A stretch of DNA of 64,000 nt from NCBI RefSeq assembly GCF_901709675.1, contig NC_051096.1:4555001-4619000 (forward strand). Direction: 5' to 3'. A program made the position numbers and the translations under genes. Source of the DNA: Syngnathus acus. Lineage: Eukaryota > Chordata > Actinopteri > Syngnathiformes > Syngnathidae. The notes beneath the pieces were generated by a model, which saw only the letters and a list, made by a program, of their open reading frames with translations, searched no databases and was not told where the DNA came from. This document shows, piece by piece, positions 11,101 to 22,809 of the stretch; within the stretch, counting starts at the first letter, position 1; each line of letters starts with the position of its first letter.

Positions 11101-14100
11101 AGGTCAAATTTAAAACAATTTATATTTTCTGATCTAACTTTGAAATAACTCTAGGGGGCATTGGCTTATTTTATGTCTATAGAACCTTAAATTGAGATGA
11201 GTGCTTTGTTATCTGGCCTGAAGGGGATATATCTAAAGCATCCTATAGAAAAATAAAGCCAGACGTTGGCAGAGGCATTGTGAAGACTTGTGTTTGTGTG
11301 CATGTGTGTGCGTAGTATTTGAAGTCAATGACAGCTTTTAGGGATTTAGAGGAGACTGGAGCCTTCTCTATTCACACTCCCACATGAAGATGAGTCCTGC
11401 ATGTTTGTGTGTATGTGAAGGTGACAAAGACAGAGAGGCTTTAATTTGCGGCTAATCTTAGCAAGCCAGTGAGTGGCATTTGTAAAGTATTAAGCTATCA
11501 GACACCTGACTTTTTTTTTTTTTATGAATTAATTTTTTTTGGAGGCCCTTGCAATATTTTTTAGCCAGTTTTGCCATATGCGTTAGTTGAAGTAGACCCT
11601 AAGAGCAAATCCAGGCCAATATGAAATATTCCATATGAGATTACAGTTGTACTTCTTTATTATGCCTTCCTTCCACAAGACTGACAACCAGAGCGTGTTT
11701 ACAAAATGCTGCTTTAAATAAATGACAAAGCTTCTTTCTTCGCTTTGATTTCATATTGCCAGTCTCCGTACGCTTTACATCGCCAACAATGCTTGTTGGA
11801 TGATCATTTTATGTCAAACCCACTGAAATAATCTCTCGCTTATTGAAAATGAGCCTCAATCGGTATTACTTGCACTATTGCAACGACATTTGTACAGCAG
11901 GCCAGTGGAGGCTGCCAATCCTCTTAGTGTTTGTTCAAAGTCGGGGCAAGCTCCGTTCCCACATTTCTTATGTCAGGAAGGATGTTCGACAGCTCCCGCG
12001 TTCCATCTCGCTTTCTCTAAAAAGATGCTTTTGTTATTTCCATGTTGGCACGCGTTGGCTAAGAAGAGGCAGCTTTGTTTAGGTGGCGTTGACAGACAGG
12101 CGGTCCTCCCCTCTCGCCCCCTGTATGTACGCATCACCTTGGCGAACATCAAGGGGATTAGCCTCTTCTTTCACAGGTAAAAAGGAGAAACATCAATGGA
12201 AGATTTACACCGCGTAGATCAGACGGCTGAGGCATTGATGCAAGGCCCCTTTGCGAGTTAAACATTTTGACATCAATCAATTGGCTGGGGAACAACGAGG
12301 AGCCTTCCCCTCCCACGGCGAGGCGGGATGAATCCTCATCTTTACGGCCTTTATTCCGGTGAGGAACGATGGAGGAAAGGTAAAGAAGGGGAAGTGCAGG
12401 GCTTGGACTCGTGGGAGGAGGCTGATCTTCTCGCTTTATATCTACTTACTTTGACGATTGAATTTAAAGGTCAGTAAACAGCATCACTATTCGTTAGCAT
12501 CCAACCGACCATTAGAAGTACCGATGCTGAAAAAGCCTTATCAGTGTTTTGGCTTATTCGTGCTGATATCAGCTCCCCCCCCACAAACACACACACACAC
12601 ACACCTCCACCTCACTCACTACCTCTCATCCAACACACACCTACGGGCACAAACATTGTTATCGCTGGTGTTTAGCCAACTCACAGCTAATCCGGTGTGA
12701 ACCCAGTCACTGGCTTGTGCTCAGCAGTTTGCAAACACACACACACACACATACATGCAGAGGGAGTCACAGAGTTTTGGCCCTGGAGCTGGGAACATCA
12801 CGCTCCAGTAATGTGATGCTGAGGCAATGGCTATGTGTCGTTAATGTAAATATGCATTTTGGGGACATGTCGGGAATGGATGAGCTTTGGGATGAGGTCA
12901 ACTTCCCCTCACTGGTGTAGATGCAAATTGGGGACAACCAGATGGTTCTGGAGGAAGTGAGGATTTAGCAGATCCTCAGAGGGGATGGAGCTTTTTTTGG
13001 TGCCGGTCCCCCCCCCCCCCCCCCGCTTGCGGATTCTCGTCTCACCTGTGATGACTCCACACGGGGTGACATAACACATAAGCAGCTTGTTTTGTTTTAG
13101 CCCGGCCCACATTTGAGTTACCTGAGGTTGATTTCAATTAAAAGTCTTACTGTTTATTTGAGGCGGGTTTATTTGAAGCTGTTTATTTCAAGAATTGGAT
13201 TTTGTCCTGCTGGCATTTTTTTTTCTTTTTTTTTTTTGCACAAATGTGGCCTGAAGTGGTTGCATTTTCAAAGAATGTGTGACTCATTAGTGTGCAGGGC
13301 AGAGCTGACCTGTTGATAGCCCTCAGTACACTGTGCGCTTTTCACTCTCTGTTTTCTCAAGAGGCCTGCTTAGATAAGGCTCCTTGGGCTAGGAAAGAAA
13401 CCCGCAGCCCGGGGAGACAAAAGCATAAGAAAAACAGAAAAAGTAAGGCAATGAACACAGACGTACTCGACTGTATGTGCGGGTGATGAACACAAACAGC
13501 CCTTATTTCTGTCTTCCCTCTGATTTTCCCTCTTCTCGAAAATCCCCCCCTAGGCTACAACAACATTATGAAATCATTTTTTTTTTTACGTCTGCTTAGT
13601 CCAGGCCAGCTTCATCTGCTCCAATATAATGTTCACTTATGTAAATGTAACGGCTGCCGTTAAAACCGTTCAATTTTGTCCGCTTGGCCGACGCTTGTTT
13701 TTTTTTTTGTTTTTTTTACTGCACATACTGTAAACCTTCGTGTCACTGACTCAGTGTTGTATAACAAACAAATCTGCGCGCTCTTTGATGGAAGAGGCTC
13801 ACATAACCGACTGCAGGCAGTGGCTACAATCATGCTTGTCTGCGTCGTAACAAAGCGAAATATATTGGAAAAGAAATACACAATACACTGACACATTGTT
13901 ATTGCAGGTTAGCTGGGCCGTCAACCATTGCGGATCTTCGTGTCACAATAATACCGCAAAGTCAGAGGTACCCTTCCGGCAAATCTCTTATAAAAGATTC
14001 TATTTCTTATATATGAGGCACATTTTTTTCTTTGTGTTGGTTCTTGGAATGTCAGACTGGAATGCTTATGCTACAGTAGTATGAAAATAGTTATGATAAT

Positions 14101-14925
14101 TATAAGGGGCATTTTCAAAGGCACACATATACGGCCCCCCCCACCACCACCCTCCACTCTTGTCATTGAAGCGGCGCCGCTACATTGCAGCCTCAAGATG
14201 TGCCCGACGCTCAGACGCTAATCAATGCAATGCACCCTGGGCATTGCTATGGAATGACCTGTGCATGGCGGCACTGTCACATACACACACACAGTCACAC
14301 ACACACACACACACCTCCTTAGACAACTGAATGATTACGCATCATAACACTGCTGAAATGCCCCATGGGTTGACACTGGCTGTCCGGTCGAATCATGTTC
14401 TCCTTCCTTAGCCCGGCCCAGTCGTGTGTGTTTGTCTGCTCCCAATTGTTTACATGCTCTGGGTTCATGGCGATATTGCTGTTATCGTGTAACCCTCACA
14501 GCGACGTCATTTGTCACTCTATGTAACATGTTAAGTGAAGACAAAAAGCTGAAGGCAAAGGGATGAGGGGGGGCGGGGGGCAGTGTGTCATGCATTTTCA
14601 GGTTGTCTATTTCTTTTGATTCATTTTCTAGATAGAAACGGGTCACAGTCGTCAAAATTAACGTTTATTGTCATGAGAAAATATTTCACGTCCACATTTA
14701 AACAATAGATAGCGTTCGCACCCGATAAAATAAATGGGTGTTATAGCGAAAGCAGAATATTTAAACACAAACAGATAAACAACACGTGTAGCTCGATGTC
14801 CATTGAATTAAAACAAAAAAATATGGCATACATTCATTATGTTTTCATAATGTAAGGCAATATAGATAGATAGTTTACTAATAAAAAAATAACTACAAGC
14901 TAATTTGCTGATTTTGGGGCACACT
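8183..14925. other. non-coding flank rich in microsatellites and homopolymers
   Basis: No coding gene was recognised. Simple repeats include TG tracts near 9092-9110 and 9199-9212, a 17-base G run (9497-9513), a CT tract leading into a 22-base C run (10679-10738), AC tracts near 10876-10894, 12587-12604 and 14283-14315, and a 17-base C run (13008-13024). The remainder reads as single-copy intergenic sequence. Confidence 0.6.
10717..10738. repeat. poly-C tract, 22 bases, after a CT-rich microsatellite
   Basis: Twenty-two consecutive C residues follow a CT-rich stretch (about 10679-10714). It is the longest C run in the window. Such tracts are prone to replication slippage and assembly error. 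Confidence 0.95.
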
Positions 14926-14990
14926 GAAACGGATTAATAACATTTTAATTCATTTCAATGGGTCAAGACGATTTGAGACGAGCACAGTTT
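14926..14990 (+). repeat. dispersed repeat fragment, related to 62309-62365
   Basis: The stretch contains ACGGATTAATAACATTT, ATTTCAATGG and GACGATTTGAGACGAGC in order. The complement of 62309-62365 has ATGGATTAACGCCATTT, AATCAATGG and GACGATTTGAG in the same order and spacing. The two are diverged copies of one interspersed repeat. I do not recognise the family with certainty. Confidence 0.6.
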
Positions 14991-17049
14991 TCATAAAACA
15001 ACATTTATTCTGTAAGATGATTCCATTCCAACCTAAATTCAGTTTGAGACAGTTTTGTTTTTCTTTGTCCCTTAAGTTTGCTTTTTCAGGCTCCAAAACT
15101 CATTTCTGTCACCAAACTGACATGAGAGTTCATTTTTTTATTTCCCTTGAGTAGCAAAAAAAATAAAAACTTCCATGACTCCTTAGTAACAAACTCGTAC
15201 ATTTTGCTCCTTTCCAAGCTGTACATCCCCCCAGATGAATGTCTTTGAACCCAAGGCCCTTCACTTTCATGCCCACATTCTAAACTGCTCCACCAAAGTT
15301 GTCCTGTGGAAAACAAAACTCCACTGGCAGACTCTTGGCCTTAAAGCTGATGATATATTGCGGTTCCGAATGCAAATAAAGTCTCGGCAAACAGCCTCAA
15401 ACATCCTAACAAACACTTATATTCTCAAAGTCCTGCATAGGACATCAAGCTGGTCCTGATCCAAGAGTATCCCTCATGGCCCCAGAAGTTCTTAAAGATG
15501 TGTGCAGCAAAACCACACTGTTGTTTGGGATGGCACGAAAGAGTCTAGGGGTTTAACGTAGCTACTAGTTTTGGAGAAGACAAAAGACGTGAGAATGTAC
15601 CCTGTTGTTATGTCGGGGGGAAGCATATAGAATGCGTGCTGATAGATATTTGCCAGATGGAAGTCGACAGACGCACTCAAAGTTCCCTCTGTGCTATTTT
15701 GGGAGATGGAGTGGGAAATGGTCGGACTTGGCAACTCTTCTTATGTATATTGCAAGTGTACATATAGGGGAGGGAAAGGGTCTGGCACATGTTTAGTGCG
15801 GTGACCTACTTTTTTGCATCTGGACCCGATCACCTCCCCTTTCCCGAAGCCAACGTATACGGCTCTATCTGTCTCAATCGGCGAGGGCTTTGAAAATTTG
15901 GCCGGTCCAGAGTTTGCGAGCGTAATCAAGCGGCAGGAAGCGTGCCACCGTCTGTATACGCGACTTAAGTAAATAGACGAGAGCGCTGGCTTGATCCGGT
16001 CACAAAAGAAACGGTTGTTTGAATTCGAGACGGTTTTTACCACTCCATGATCTTTGTGTAAATGCTGAGACGAGCAAAAAAAACAACACCACGGAGATAT
16101 AGCTCTATGTTCTGCCAAAGACATCGTGATTTTCAGGACAGACATCGGCAGCAAATACCTCCATTAGAAGCTGTCATTTATTTGACAGATGCAATTTGAA
16201 GGTCTTGACTGAACCGCTAAAGGTAGAGAGGATTTTCGTTTTATCTGCGGTCATCTGTTCAATCTGAGCAAAACACTCGCTCTAATGCATCTGGAGACTC
16301 AACACGGGGGTCCGTCCTCTGTAGATGAAGCCAGAGGTTGAGCAGCTCACAATAAATCAGGAGAGCTTTAGAGGAGAAAACTAAATTAACCCCGTAAGGC
16401 CCGGCCGGACCAGCTTCCATTTTTCCACTTCGCTGACCCTACCCGGAGATTCTGACCCCGGGTAGATTCAAGCAAACCTTCTAATGTTTTGCTTCTATTT
16501 CTGACTCCCTCCTGGGTTTGCTGATGTTCACCTTGGGGAAAAAAAAAAAAAGACATTGTTAGTGTGACTGCGCTACGTTGCATTAGAGACTAACTTCCAC
16601 TGCCACACAATGTCCCCGGAGAGCCGCGCTCCCGTTAGTCTGATCTATCTTCCTGGCTATTGGAATTGATCCTCGTTTAGTGTCGTCGGGGAGCGATGAT
16701 CACACGGAGCGAGGTAGACGCACGGTTCCTCTTAGCACACGTTATGTCCTCCAGTCCCTGTGACTGCTGAAGTACACGCTGTTTATGTTCTGCCGCACTG
16801 CAGAGCCTCGCCGACGCTTCAGCCCTCGGCTAACCTTCCTCCTCTGCCTCCTTCATTTTATTTATTTTTTCTAGCGCAGACAGATAAGTAAGCATGCCGG
16901 AGACGACTAATCCTCCTACAGGGAGAGACGATTCGGGCGGTACGATGCCGATCGTGCAAAACCGGCAAGGGAGGGAGCGAGGATGAGAGAGGGAGGCAAG
17001 TGAGGTGACGACTGGATGAATCCAGAACGCAAAAGCGGATTTGAGGTTA
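14991..17049. other. non-coding stretch, unrecognised
   Basis: No exon or gene was recognised. Frames of up to 137 codons exist (for example minus strand 15741-16154) but show no domain. 15000-15500 is smoother and less repetitive than its surroundings, but I could not match it to any family. Confidence 0.5.
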
Positions 17050-17084
17050 CATATTTTGGATCGCTGGCTATTGTCTTGCAGTGA

Positions 17085-17345
17085 TCAAGCAATCGACGCG
17101 TCCTCTTCGTCATTCTCTCTCTCTCTCGCTCGCGCGCTCTCTCTCGAAGTCGCTCACTCTCTTCCGCTCTTCGCTCGTCTGGCGGAGGCTGATGTAGGTC
17201 AGTGCGTCTGGAGCCTGTCTGGAGCTGCAGAGGGGTCTCCGAGCTCCATGGCGGAGCCTCGTCGACCCCCGCTAGCGGCTGGGCGAGCTGAGGACGCCGC
17301 TCGCTCCCTGGGCTACGTGAGGACACGCGCCATTCCTCTGACCTG
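17085..17345 (+). promoter_or_regulatory. orphan CpG-rich island about 4.3 kb upstream of sox4
   Basis: By eye there are close to 28 CpG dinucleotides in about 250 bp of roughly 60% GC, so observed CpG is at or above expectation, unlike the CpG-poor flanks. CT/CG-rich runs, a GAGCTCCATGG stretch and an ACGTGAGGAC stretch lie inside. No convincing ORF starts within it: overlapping frames of about 100-164 codons on both strands are Arg/Ser/Glu-rich products of the skewed composition. In vertebrates such an unmethylated-type island usually marks a transcription start. It could be an alternative distal sox4 promoter, a long non-coding RNA promoter or a developmental CpG-rich enhancer. Confidence 0.55.
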
Positions 17346-17368
17346 ACTTGCCCGGAGGATGCTATGCT

Positions 17369-17376
17369 TATAAAAA
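17369..17376 (+). promoter_or_regulatory. TATA-box-like motif downstream of the orphan CpG island
   Basis: TATAAAAA follows directly on the CpG-rich island and is followed by a G-rich stretch (GGGGAGGAGG). If used, transcription would start near 17400 and run toward sox4. A lone TATA match is weak evidence; its position at the edge of the island raises the interest. Confidence 0.35.
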
Positions 17377-17399
17377 GGGGAGGAGGAACGGGGGTAGAG

Positions 17400-18452
17400 G
17401 GGGGGTGCAAGGTTATATCGGGGTGGTCTTAGTCAGCGTATGTTGTTTGCATGTGGCTCTGAAATTTAAAATAAGGTCGCGGGAGACAAAAGGTAAAAAT
17501 GCAGAGAGGGAGATTGCGGCGAGTTAAGCGATGCAGTCCTTGCTGATGTGCAGCAATGGATTTAATTTTTTTTTTTATTGGTGTGAGGGGGTCATGCAGT
17601 CATCCCAGTGCCTAACTTGGTCCTGATTCTCGTTGTCTCTTCCCCAGACATCGATTCCTCCGCCGAAATATAAGCGACTCCCGCAAATCCTTCGCTCGCT
17701 TTTTCCGTCCCGCACAAGATAAAACAAAATAACAATCTTCGGTTTTGTGGTATCTTCATCCATAATGCTACTCCATGCATCTTTTTTGTTCCATATGGCT
17801 CCAACTCCTCGCAATCGGTGCGATTCCAAGTATCCGTCTTGTATCCGTCCGTTGTATCTCGACTGTTGGGTGTCGACATTTGCAAAAGAACCAAATGCGC
17901 TGTTGAAGACTTGCGCATCCACCGAAATGACTCTCCCCCCTCCTTCGTGCTCCCAGTCGATGCTCCTTCCCGGTCCTCTGGCTTTTTACACAATGCGAAA
18001 AAAAAATTGTTGTATCAGAGTGTCTGAAAGTGCTGCGAGACTGCTGGAGTGGATGGTTGTGTGTCTGTGTGTGTGTGTATGTGTGCCCTCCTGATTTGAC
18101 TGTCTCATGTCTGAGTTGTGCAGCGGTAGACTGGCACTTCACTGGCTTGCGTGACTTTGTGCGTCGTTTTACGTATGTGTGGTTTTGGGGTGCAACCATG
18201 ACAGTCAACTGATCTGACTTGACTTCTCCCAATGACGTCATTGAGCATATGAATCATTATTATCCATTTTTTGGAAGACTGGAAGTTGTGCTAAGTGCAA
18301 CCATAAGAATGCGGGAAACTGTTGAGGTCCGATCCAAAAAAAAAAAAAAAAACAAGGTTGAACTTTTTGCCCACTTTGAATGAGCCACTTGGTCTTGTCT
18401 GTATTTTCTTATTTGCAGCCTTCTCAGAATTTAAATTTGGAGAATAATATTG
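17400..18452. other. non-coding stretch downstream of the CpG island
   Basis: Relatively CpG-retaining sequence continues to about 18000, including CGATTCC and TCGACTG motifs. Overlapping frames of 115-157 codons occur on both strands, but none has a recognisable domain or dominates the others. It could be a first non-coding exon or simply flank. Confidence 0.4.
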
Positions 18453-18864
18453 CCGTATTTTCCGGACGATAAGGCGCACCGGACTATAAGGCTCACCTTC
18501 AATGAATGGCCCATTTTAAAACTTTGTCCTTATATAAGGCGCACCGGACTATAAGGTGCACCATTAATGCATCATGTCAGATTTTTAATCCAAATCAAAT
18601 CATTCTCCATTTTATCTTTTTTATTTCAACTTCAGACCCAACAAATTACTTTATAATCACAAAATAATATTCCATAGTCTTTTTGATTCATGATTCATAG
18701 TCTTCAGCGGGCCACTTATGATTGATTTCATGACACAATGCTTCGGGCCAGTTTAAATTTCGGAATTTGGTCCATATATAAGGCGCACCGGACTATAAGG
18801 CGCTCTCTCGGCTTTTGAGAAAATTTTAGGTTTTTAGGTGCGCCTTATAGTCCGGAAAATACGG
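18453..18864 (+). mobile_element. TA-flanked MITE, copy 2 (412 bp)
   Basis: The left end CCGTATTTTCCGGACGATAA and the right end, complement of the same motif, delimit it. TA follows on the right; the left neighbour is TG, so one target base has mutated. Internally the ATAAGGCGCACC motif recurs in direct orientation before the final inverted copy. The unique core includes TTTATTTCAACTTCAGAC and GATTCATGATTCATAGTCTT. It serves as a typical full-length copy and plus orientation is defined by it. It is non-coding. Confidence 0.9.
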
Positions 18865-18866
18865 TA

Positions 18867-20626
18867 GCTCTAGCACACTCAACAAATACTTCTGACCACA
18901 CCATGATAAAAGCAAGGCCAAATTGAAGATATTACCAGAAAAACTGCCTGAGGTACAGTATGGCCCAAAAAAAAAAAAGTTTTAGTGTTATGTAAGGGCT
19001 GACAGCATTAGGTGGGTGCAATGGAGCGCCAGCCACCTGCCCTGTCTGACACATCCACGCAAAAACACTCGAGGGACAACGTGACCCGAGGATGAGTCAC
19101 AAAGAGAGAAAATGTGCGCATATGCAAATCACTGCTTAGTCTTCACTTTCTCTATTTGACCGCAGGGTGGAAGGGACTTCCCGCTGGTTTCGAAAAACTT
19201 CCAATTCTTGGAAAGGCTCCAATTCAGTTCGAGCAAACGCACACGCAAGCGCACATTTACACTCGGGGGCGTGCACACAAAGGCCTCATTGTGTTTGACC
19301 CGCAGATGACGAGCGGGCAGGTCAAACTGTCGCGTCATTCCGAGGCAGCTGAAAAGGCCGGCGAGAGTGCTGTAATGAATACCTACGTTTGACTGCACCG
19401 GGAGAAAGGCGTACTTTACCCTCGCTCGCGTTGTCTTTTAGGGCCAATCTACGACAGGCGTCGTAAATCTGTCTGTGTGGAAACACACACAGTCACATGA
19501 CTGCATTTGGTTCTCGGGCTTTACGAATACAGAAATCTAAAGATTTTATTTATCAAGGTTTTATTTGATGTAACATCTGTAATTTCCTTTTCTTATGTTT
19601 AAGCACATTTTTGTCATCATTCTCAGTGTGTACAATGTTACACTATCTTTTAATAAACTATTTTACAAGCACATTGTTTTAGTCTTTTTGGAGGTTTTCC
19701 CGAAATGTTATTAAATTCCCAGAAGTATATACACAACATGAGTTTTGGAAAAGCATCCCACCATAAACAGCATTTTATGAAGTCATTGTTGAAGTCTCCT
19801 TTCTCCCGCTGCACTCTCTCATCATGACACTATCCCTGCAGGCGTCAACAGAGCCGAGACAAAGTGTCGGTGTATTTGGAGTAAACAGTTCGGAAGAATC
19901 GGTCGTCTGCCGGCGACATTGTGGAAACGACCTGACAGCTGCAGCTCACACAACCAAATAAGATTACAGGTAGACTCGCTTTACCTGTTGAAACGCGCAT
20001 GCGGGTGTTTGCTAGGCGTGTGCGACACACTGGGATGATAAATATGGATGCAGGTGCGTGTTTAGAATGTTTGGACTAAAGAATGAGCTTATTATTATTC
20101 AAATCATTGGCTAAAAACATATTTGCCCAAGTTTTTACTAATTCACTGTCTCAATATCAGGAAAAACAAATAGCTAGTTTTTTTTTGTTTTCTGTTTGTG
20201 TAGATTCTTAATCAATTATGCTACTAGCCCAGTGAGTACAAATGCACTCACAATCAAGTAAAATATTTTTTAATAGTTATGCAATGGACTTTTTTGGGGG
20301 GGGCAGTGCTTTGCCAAAAACAGATGACATCATTGCCAATAGATGTTCAAGAATGACAGCAAAGCACATTTGCCTATGAAATAACTTAAGAGTCGGTCCA
20401 AAAATTCACAAGCACAAAACAGCGATTAGGTGAGTTTGCATTGTTGGTGTGAATAGTTTTCTTTATATATGCTGATAGCAAAATCTGCTCAAAAATACTC
20501 CTAAAATATGTCGAGATATGTTGATAAATGCGTTTATATCGCCAATCTATGCAGTTCCCAGTCAACCATCGCAGAGCATGACATCATCTGGTTTAACAAC
20601 AGGCAGCTTTGCAGAACGACTGTACT

Positions 20627-20682
<56 letters not shown>

Positions 20683-21200
20683 CGCTCCTTTTGGCTCTAG
20701 CCTGACATCTAGCGACACCGACTGTAATGTGATCCTACATGACATGAACATGTGAACATAATGAAACTGGAAGCTTGCGATGGGTGAGCAATCAGTGTTT
20801 TTATTTCTTCAACGTACCATTTAGATGAATTTAAACATGTTTGGCCGTCTTGGTGTTCTCAACTACAGATTGAAACCATTTTATGTGTAAACACAGATTC
20901 CTGTTTACAGTACTTGTTGTGATGTAATGCTATGTGAGGAGCAGTGATGTACGATTTCCAGGACTGGGTGAATTTCTGAGTGGATTGATCCCCCCCCCCC
21001 CCCCCCCCATGCATTTCATTGCCTCACTGTTGCACATAGTTTTTATTTGAACAGCAGCAGTGAGTAAAAAAAAAAAAAAAAGCCCACTGAGCTCCAATAA
21101 ATACGCTAAGTTTGTCTCCCCTCTCGAGTCTGACAGGAATGAGGTCAGACACACCGATCCTCATTGCACATTATTATTATTATTATTCCCCGTGTCTTTT
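18867..21200. other. sox4 upstream flank
   Basis: No gene was recognised. It holds the (AC)26 microsatellite (20629-20680), a 19-base C run (20990-21008) and a short (ATT)n tract just before the promoter (21171-21187). Enhancers may exist but none stands out by eye. Confidence 0.6.
20629..20680. repeat. (AC)26 microsatellite
   Basis: Fifty-two uninterrupted bases of AC repeat lie about 0.6 kb upstream of the sox4 promoter. Frames through it code only Thr/His or Thr/Tyr repeats and are not genes. Confidence 0.97.
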
Positions 21201-21208
21201 TCGCCCAG

Positions 21209-21301
21209 CCAATGGGGAGGCGAGAGGCGCGGCCAAAGTGAATAACCGGGGATGGAGATAGGCGGCGATTGGCCGCTGTGCCTCGCAGTGAAGCTATAAA
21301 A
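21209..21301 (+). promoter_or_regulatory. sox4 core promoter: CCAAT, inverted CCAAT and TATA box
   Basis: CCAAT occurs at 21209-21213, an inverted CCAAT (ATTGG) at 21268-21272 and TATAAAA at 21295-21301. The order and spacing fit a strong TATA-containing promoter with NF-Y sites, predicting transcription start near 21325. The stretch is CpG-richer than the upstream flank and sits about 410 bp before the sox4 start codon. Confidence 0.7.
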
Positions 21302-21367
21302 GTGCGCAGGGGTCGTTGTTGTGTTTACAGTAACGTTGACAGAAGCGCGCAGGAAAACGGGGAGACT

Positions 21368-21523
21368 ATGAGAAAGCGCAGCTGCAACATTCAACCACAT
21401 GGTTCCTCAAGCGCGCACACAAGCCGCGCCGCTGACGTCCACTTAAAGGACTTGCACTGGTGCCGTCCACAGCGACGTGGTCTCAGTCCAGTGGGTCGGG
21501 TTTTCAGCCGCACGGGCAGTTGA
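21368..21523 (+). other. upstream ORF 1 in the predicted sox4 leader (51 codons)
   Basis: If transcription starts near 21325, the first ATG is 21368. It opens a 51-codon frame ending in TGA at 21521-21523, fully upstream of the sox4 start. A second, 15-codon uORF in another frame runs 21399-21446. No peptide function is implied. Such uORFs often lower translation of the main frame. Confidence 0.4.
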
Positions 21524-21714
21524 AAAGTTGCTACTTGGAGCGTTTTTTGTTTTATTTTTTTTGTAAATCGAACCAAAAAAGGTTCCGAGATTGAAGAGAG
21601 ATTTGGGAACTTTTTTTTGTTGTTGTGAGGTTTATCAGGCAGCGTGATAGGAACAAGTGGGACGTATTGTTGAGAAGCGGTGGTGTTTTTACGCACTTTT
21701 TACGCACAGTAAGG

Positions 21715-22809
21715 ATGGTGCAGCAGCAGCACATGAGCGCTCACGCTCTTTCCCCAGCCGGGGACTCCACGGACAGCGGAGAGATGGACTCGGAAATGGA
21801 TGCGTCTCCCACCCCGGCGGAGCGGAGCGACCTGGCCTGGTGCAAAACCCCGACGGGCCATATCAAGAGACCCATGAACGCATTCATGGTGTGGTCGCAG
21901 ATCGAAAGGAGAAAGATCATGGAGCAGTCTCCGGACATGCACAACGCGGAGATCTCCAAGCGGCTCGGCAAGCGGTGGAAGCTGCTCAAAGACGCGGACA
22001 AGATCCCCTTCATCCGGGAGGCGGAGCGGCTGCGGCTCAAACACATGGCCGACTACCCAGACTACAAGTACCGGCCCAGGAAGAAGGTCAAGTCGGGCAG
22101 CGGGGCAAGTAAGCAGCAGGCGGAGCGCGCGGAAAAGAGCTCGGAGCGCAGCAGCAAAGCCAAAAGAAGCCCCGCAGCCAAAGCGGCGAGCCGGGCGCAC
22201 AAGCACGTAGCCAGCAAGTCCACCAGCCCCCCGGGTCTGGATGGCGCGTCACCCAGTGGCGACCACCAGACCCTCTTCAAATCCAGGTCAGTGTCTGGGG
22301 CCAGACAGATTCCCGACAAGCGCACCGGGGAAGCGAGGCGCAGCTTCGCGTTTGCGGGGGCAGGGAGCTTAGAGAGCGGACCTCCCTCCGTGGGAGTCCC
22401 GGCAAGTCCCACCCTGAGCAGCTCAGCCGAGTCCAGCGACCCGCTGAGCCTGTACGAGGAGCACAGCCCCGGGGGGAGCGATTCGTCCCCCACCGCGCGC
22501 CTCAGGTACTCTCGCGCGTCCTCCCCCACGCCGTCTGCCTCTCACTCCTCGTCAGTCTCCTCCTCCTCGGATGAGGAATTGGAAGACGAGCGACTCGACT
22601 TAAACCCGAGCCCCGGCTATGAGAGCATGTCTCTGGGTTGCATGGGCTTCTCTGACGCAGAACTGGACCGGGACTTGGACTGGAGCTTTGGGGAGTGCGG
22701 CGCCGGCTCGCACTTTGACTTCCCAGACTACTGCACTCGGGAGGTGAGCGAAATGATCTCAGGAGACTGGCTGGAGTCCACCATCTCCAACCTGGTGTTC
22801 ACCTACTGA
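21715..22809 (+). CDS. sox4: SOX4 transcription factor (SOX-C group), single exon
   Basis: This nuclear HMG-box transcription factor binds the minor groove at AACAAT-type sites, bends DNA and drives neural, cardiac, pancreatic and other progenitor programmes. The 364-residue product has the HMG box at about 49-119, with [19 protein letters not shown] at its start and [16 protein letters not shown] at its end. A Lys/Ser-rich linker (about 122-170) follows, then a Ser-rich stretch running into an acidic patch (about 277-294) and the SOX-C transactivation tail (about 333-364, ending [20 protein letters not shown]). [14 protein letters not shown] and [21 protein letters not shown] match SOX4 rather than SOX11 or SOX12. 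The start at 21715 has a good Kozak context (A at -3, G at +4) and the MVQQ opening typical of SOX-C proteins; the open frame extends 30 codons upstream but contains no earlier ATG. It is shorter than human SOX4 (474 aa) because Gly/Ala-rich tracts are absent. Which teleost paralogue (sox4a or sox4b) is undecided. Confidence 0.97.
   Translation: MVQQQHMSAHALSPAGDSTDSGEMDSEMDASPTPAERSDLAWCKTPTGHIKRPMNAFMVWSQIERRKIMEQSPDMHNAEISKRLGKRWKLLKDADKIPFIREAERLRLKHMADYPDYKYRPRKKVKSGSGASKQQAERAEKSSERSSKAKRSPAAKAASRAHKHVASKSTSPPGLDGASPSGDHQTLFKSRSVSGARQIPDKRTGEARRSFAFAGAGSLESGPPSVGVPASPTLSSSAESSDPLSLYEEHSPGGSDSSPTARLRYSRASSPTPSASHSSSVSSSSDEELEDERLDLNPSPGYESMSLGCMGFSDAELDRDLDWSFGECGAGSHFDFPDYCTREVSEMISGDWLESTISNLVFTY

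Noticed and set aside
16916-17410. 164-codon minus-strand ORF over the orphan CpG island
   Set aside because: Its Arg/Glu/Ser-rich middle is translated CT/CG-rich repeat; open frames also exist on the other strand. The island is better read as regulatory.
17575-18241. Minus-strand ORFs of 115-157 codons
   Set aside because: Three frames overlap in different phases without domains or splice signals that would favour one.
21625-21714. In-frame 30-codon N-terminal extension of sox4
   Set aside because: It has no ATG (it would need GTG), lies in T-rich leader sequence, and SOX-C proteins start at the MVQQ methionine at 21715.
21657-22529. Long overlapping frames on both strands within sox4 (151, 168 and 155 codons)
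   Set aside because: Shadows of the GC-rich sox4 coding frame, with Arg/Gly/Leu-rich composition and no domains.
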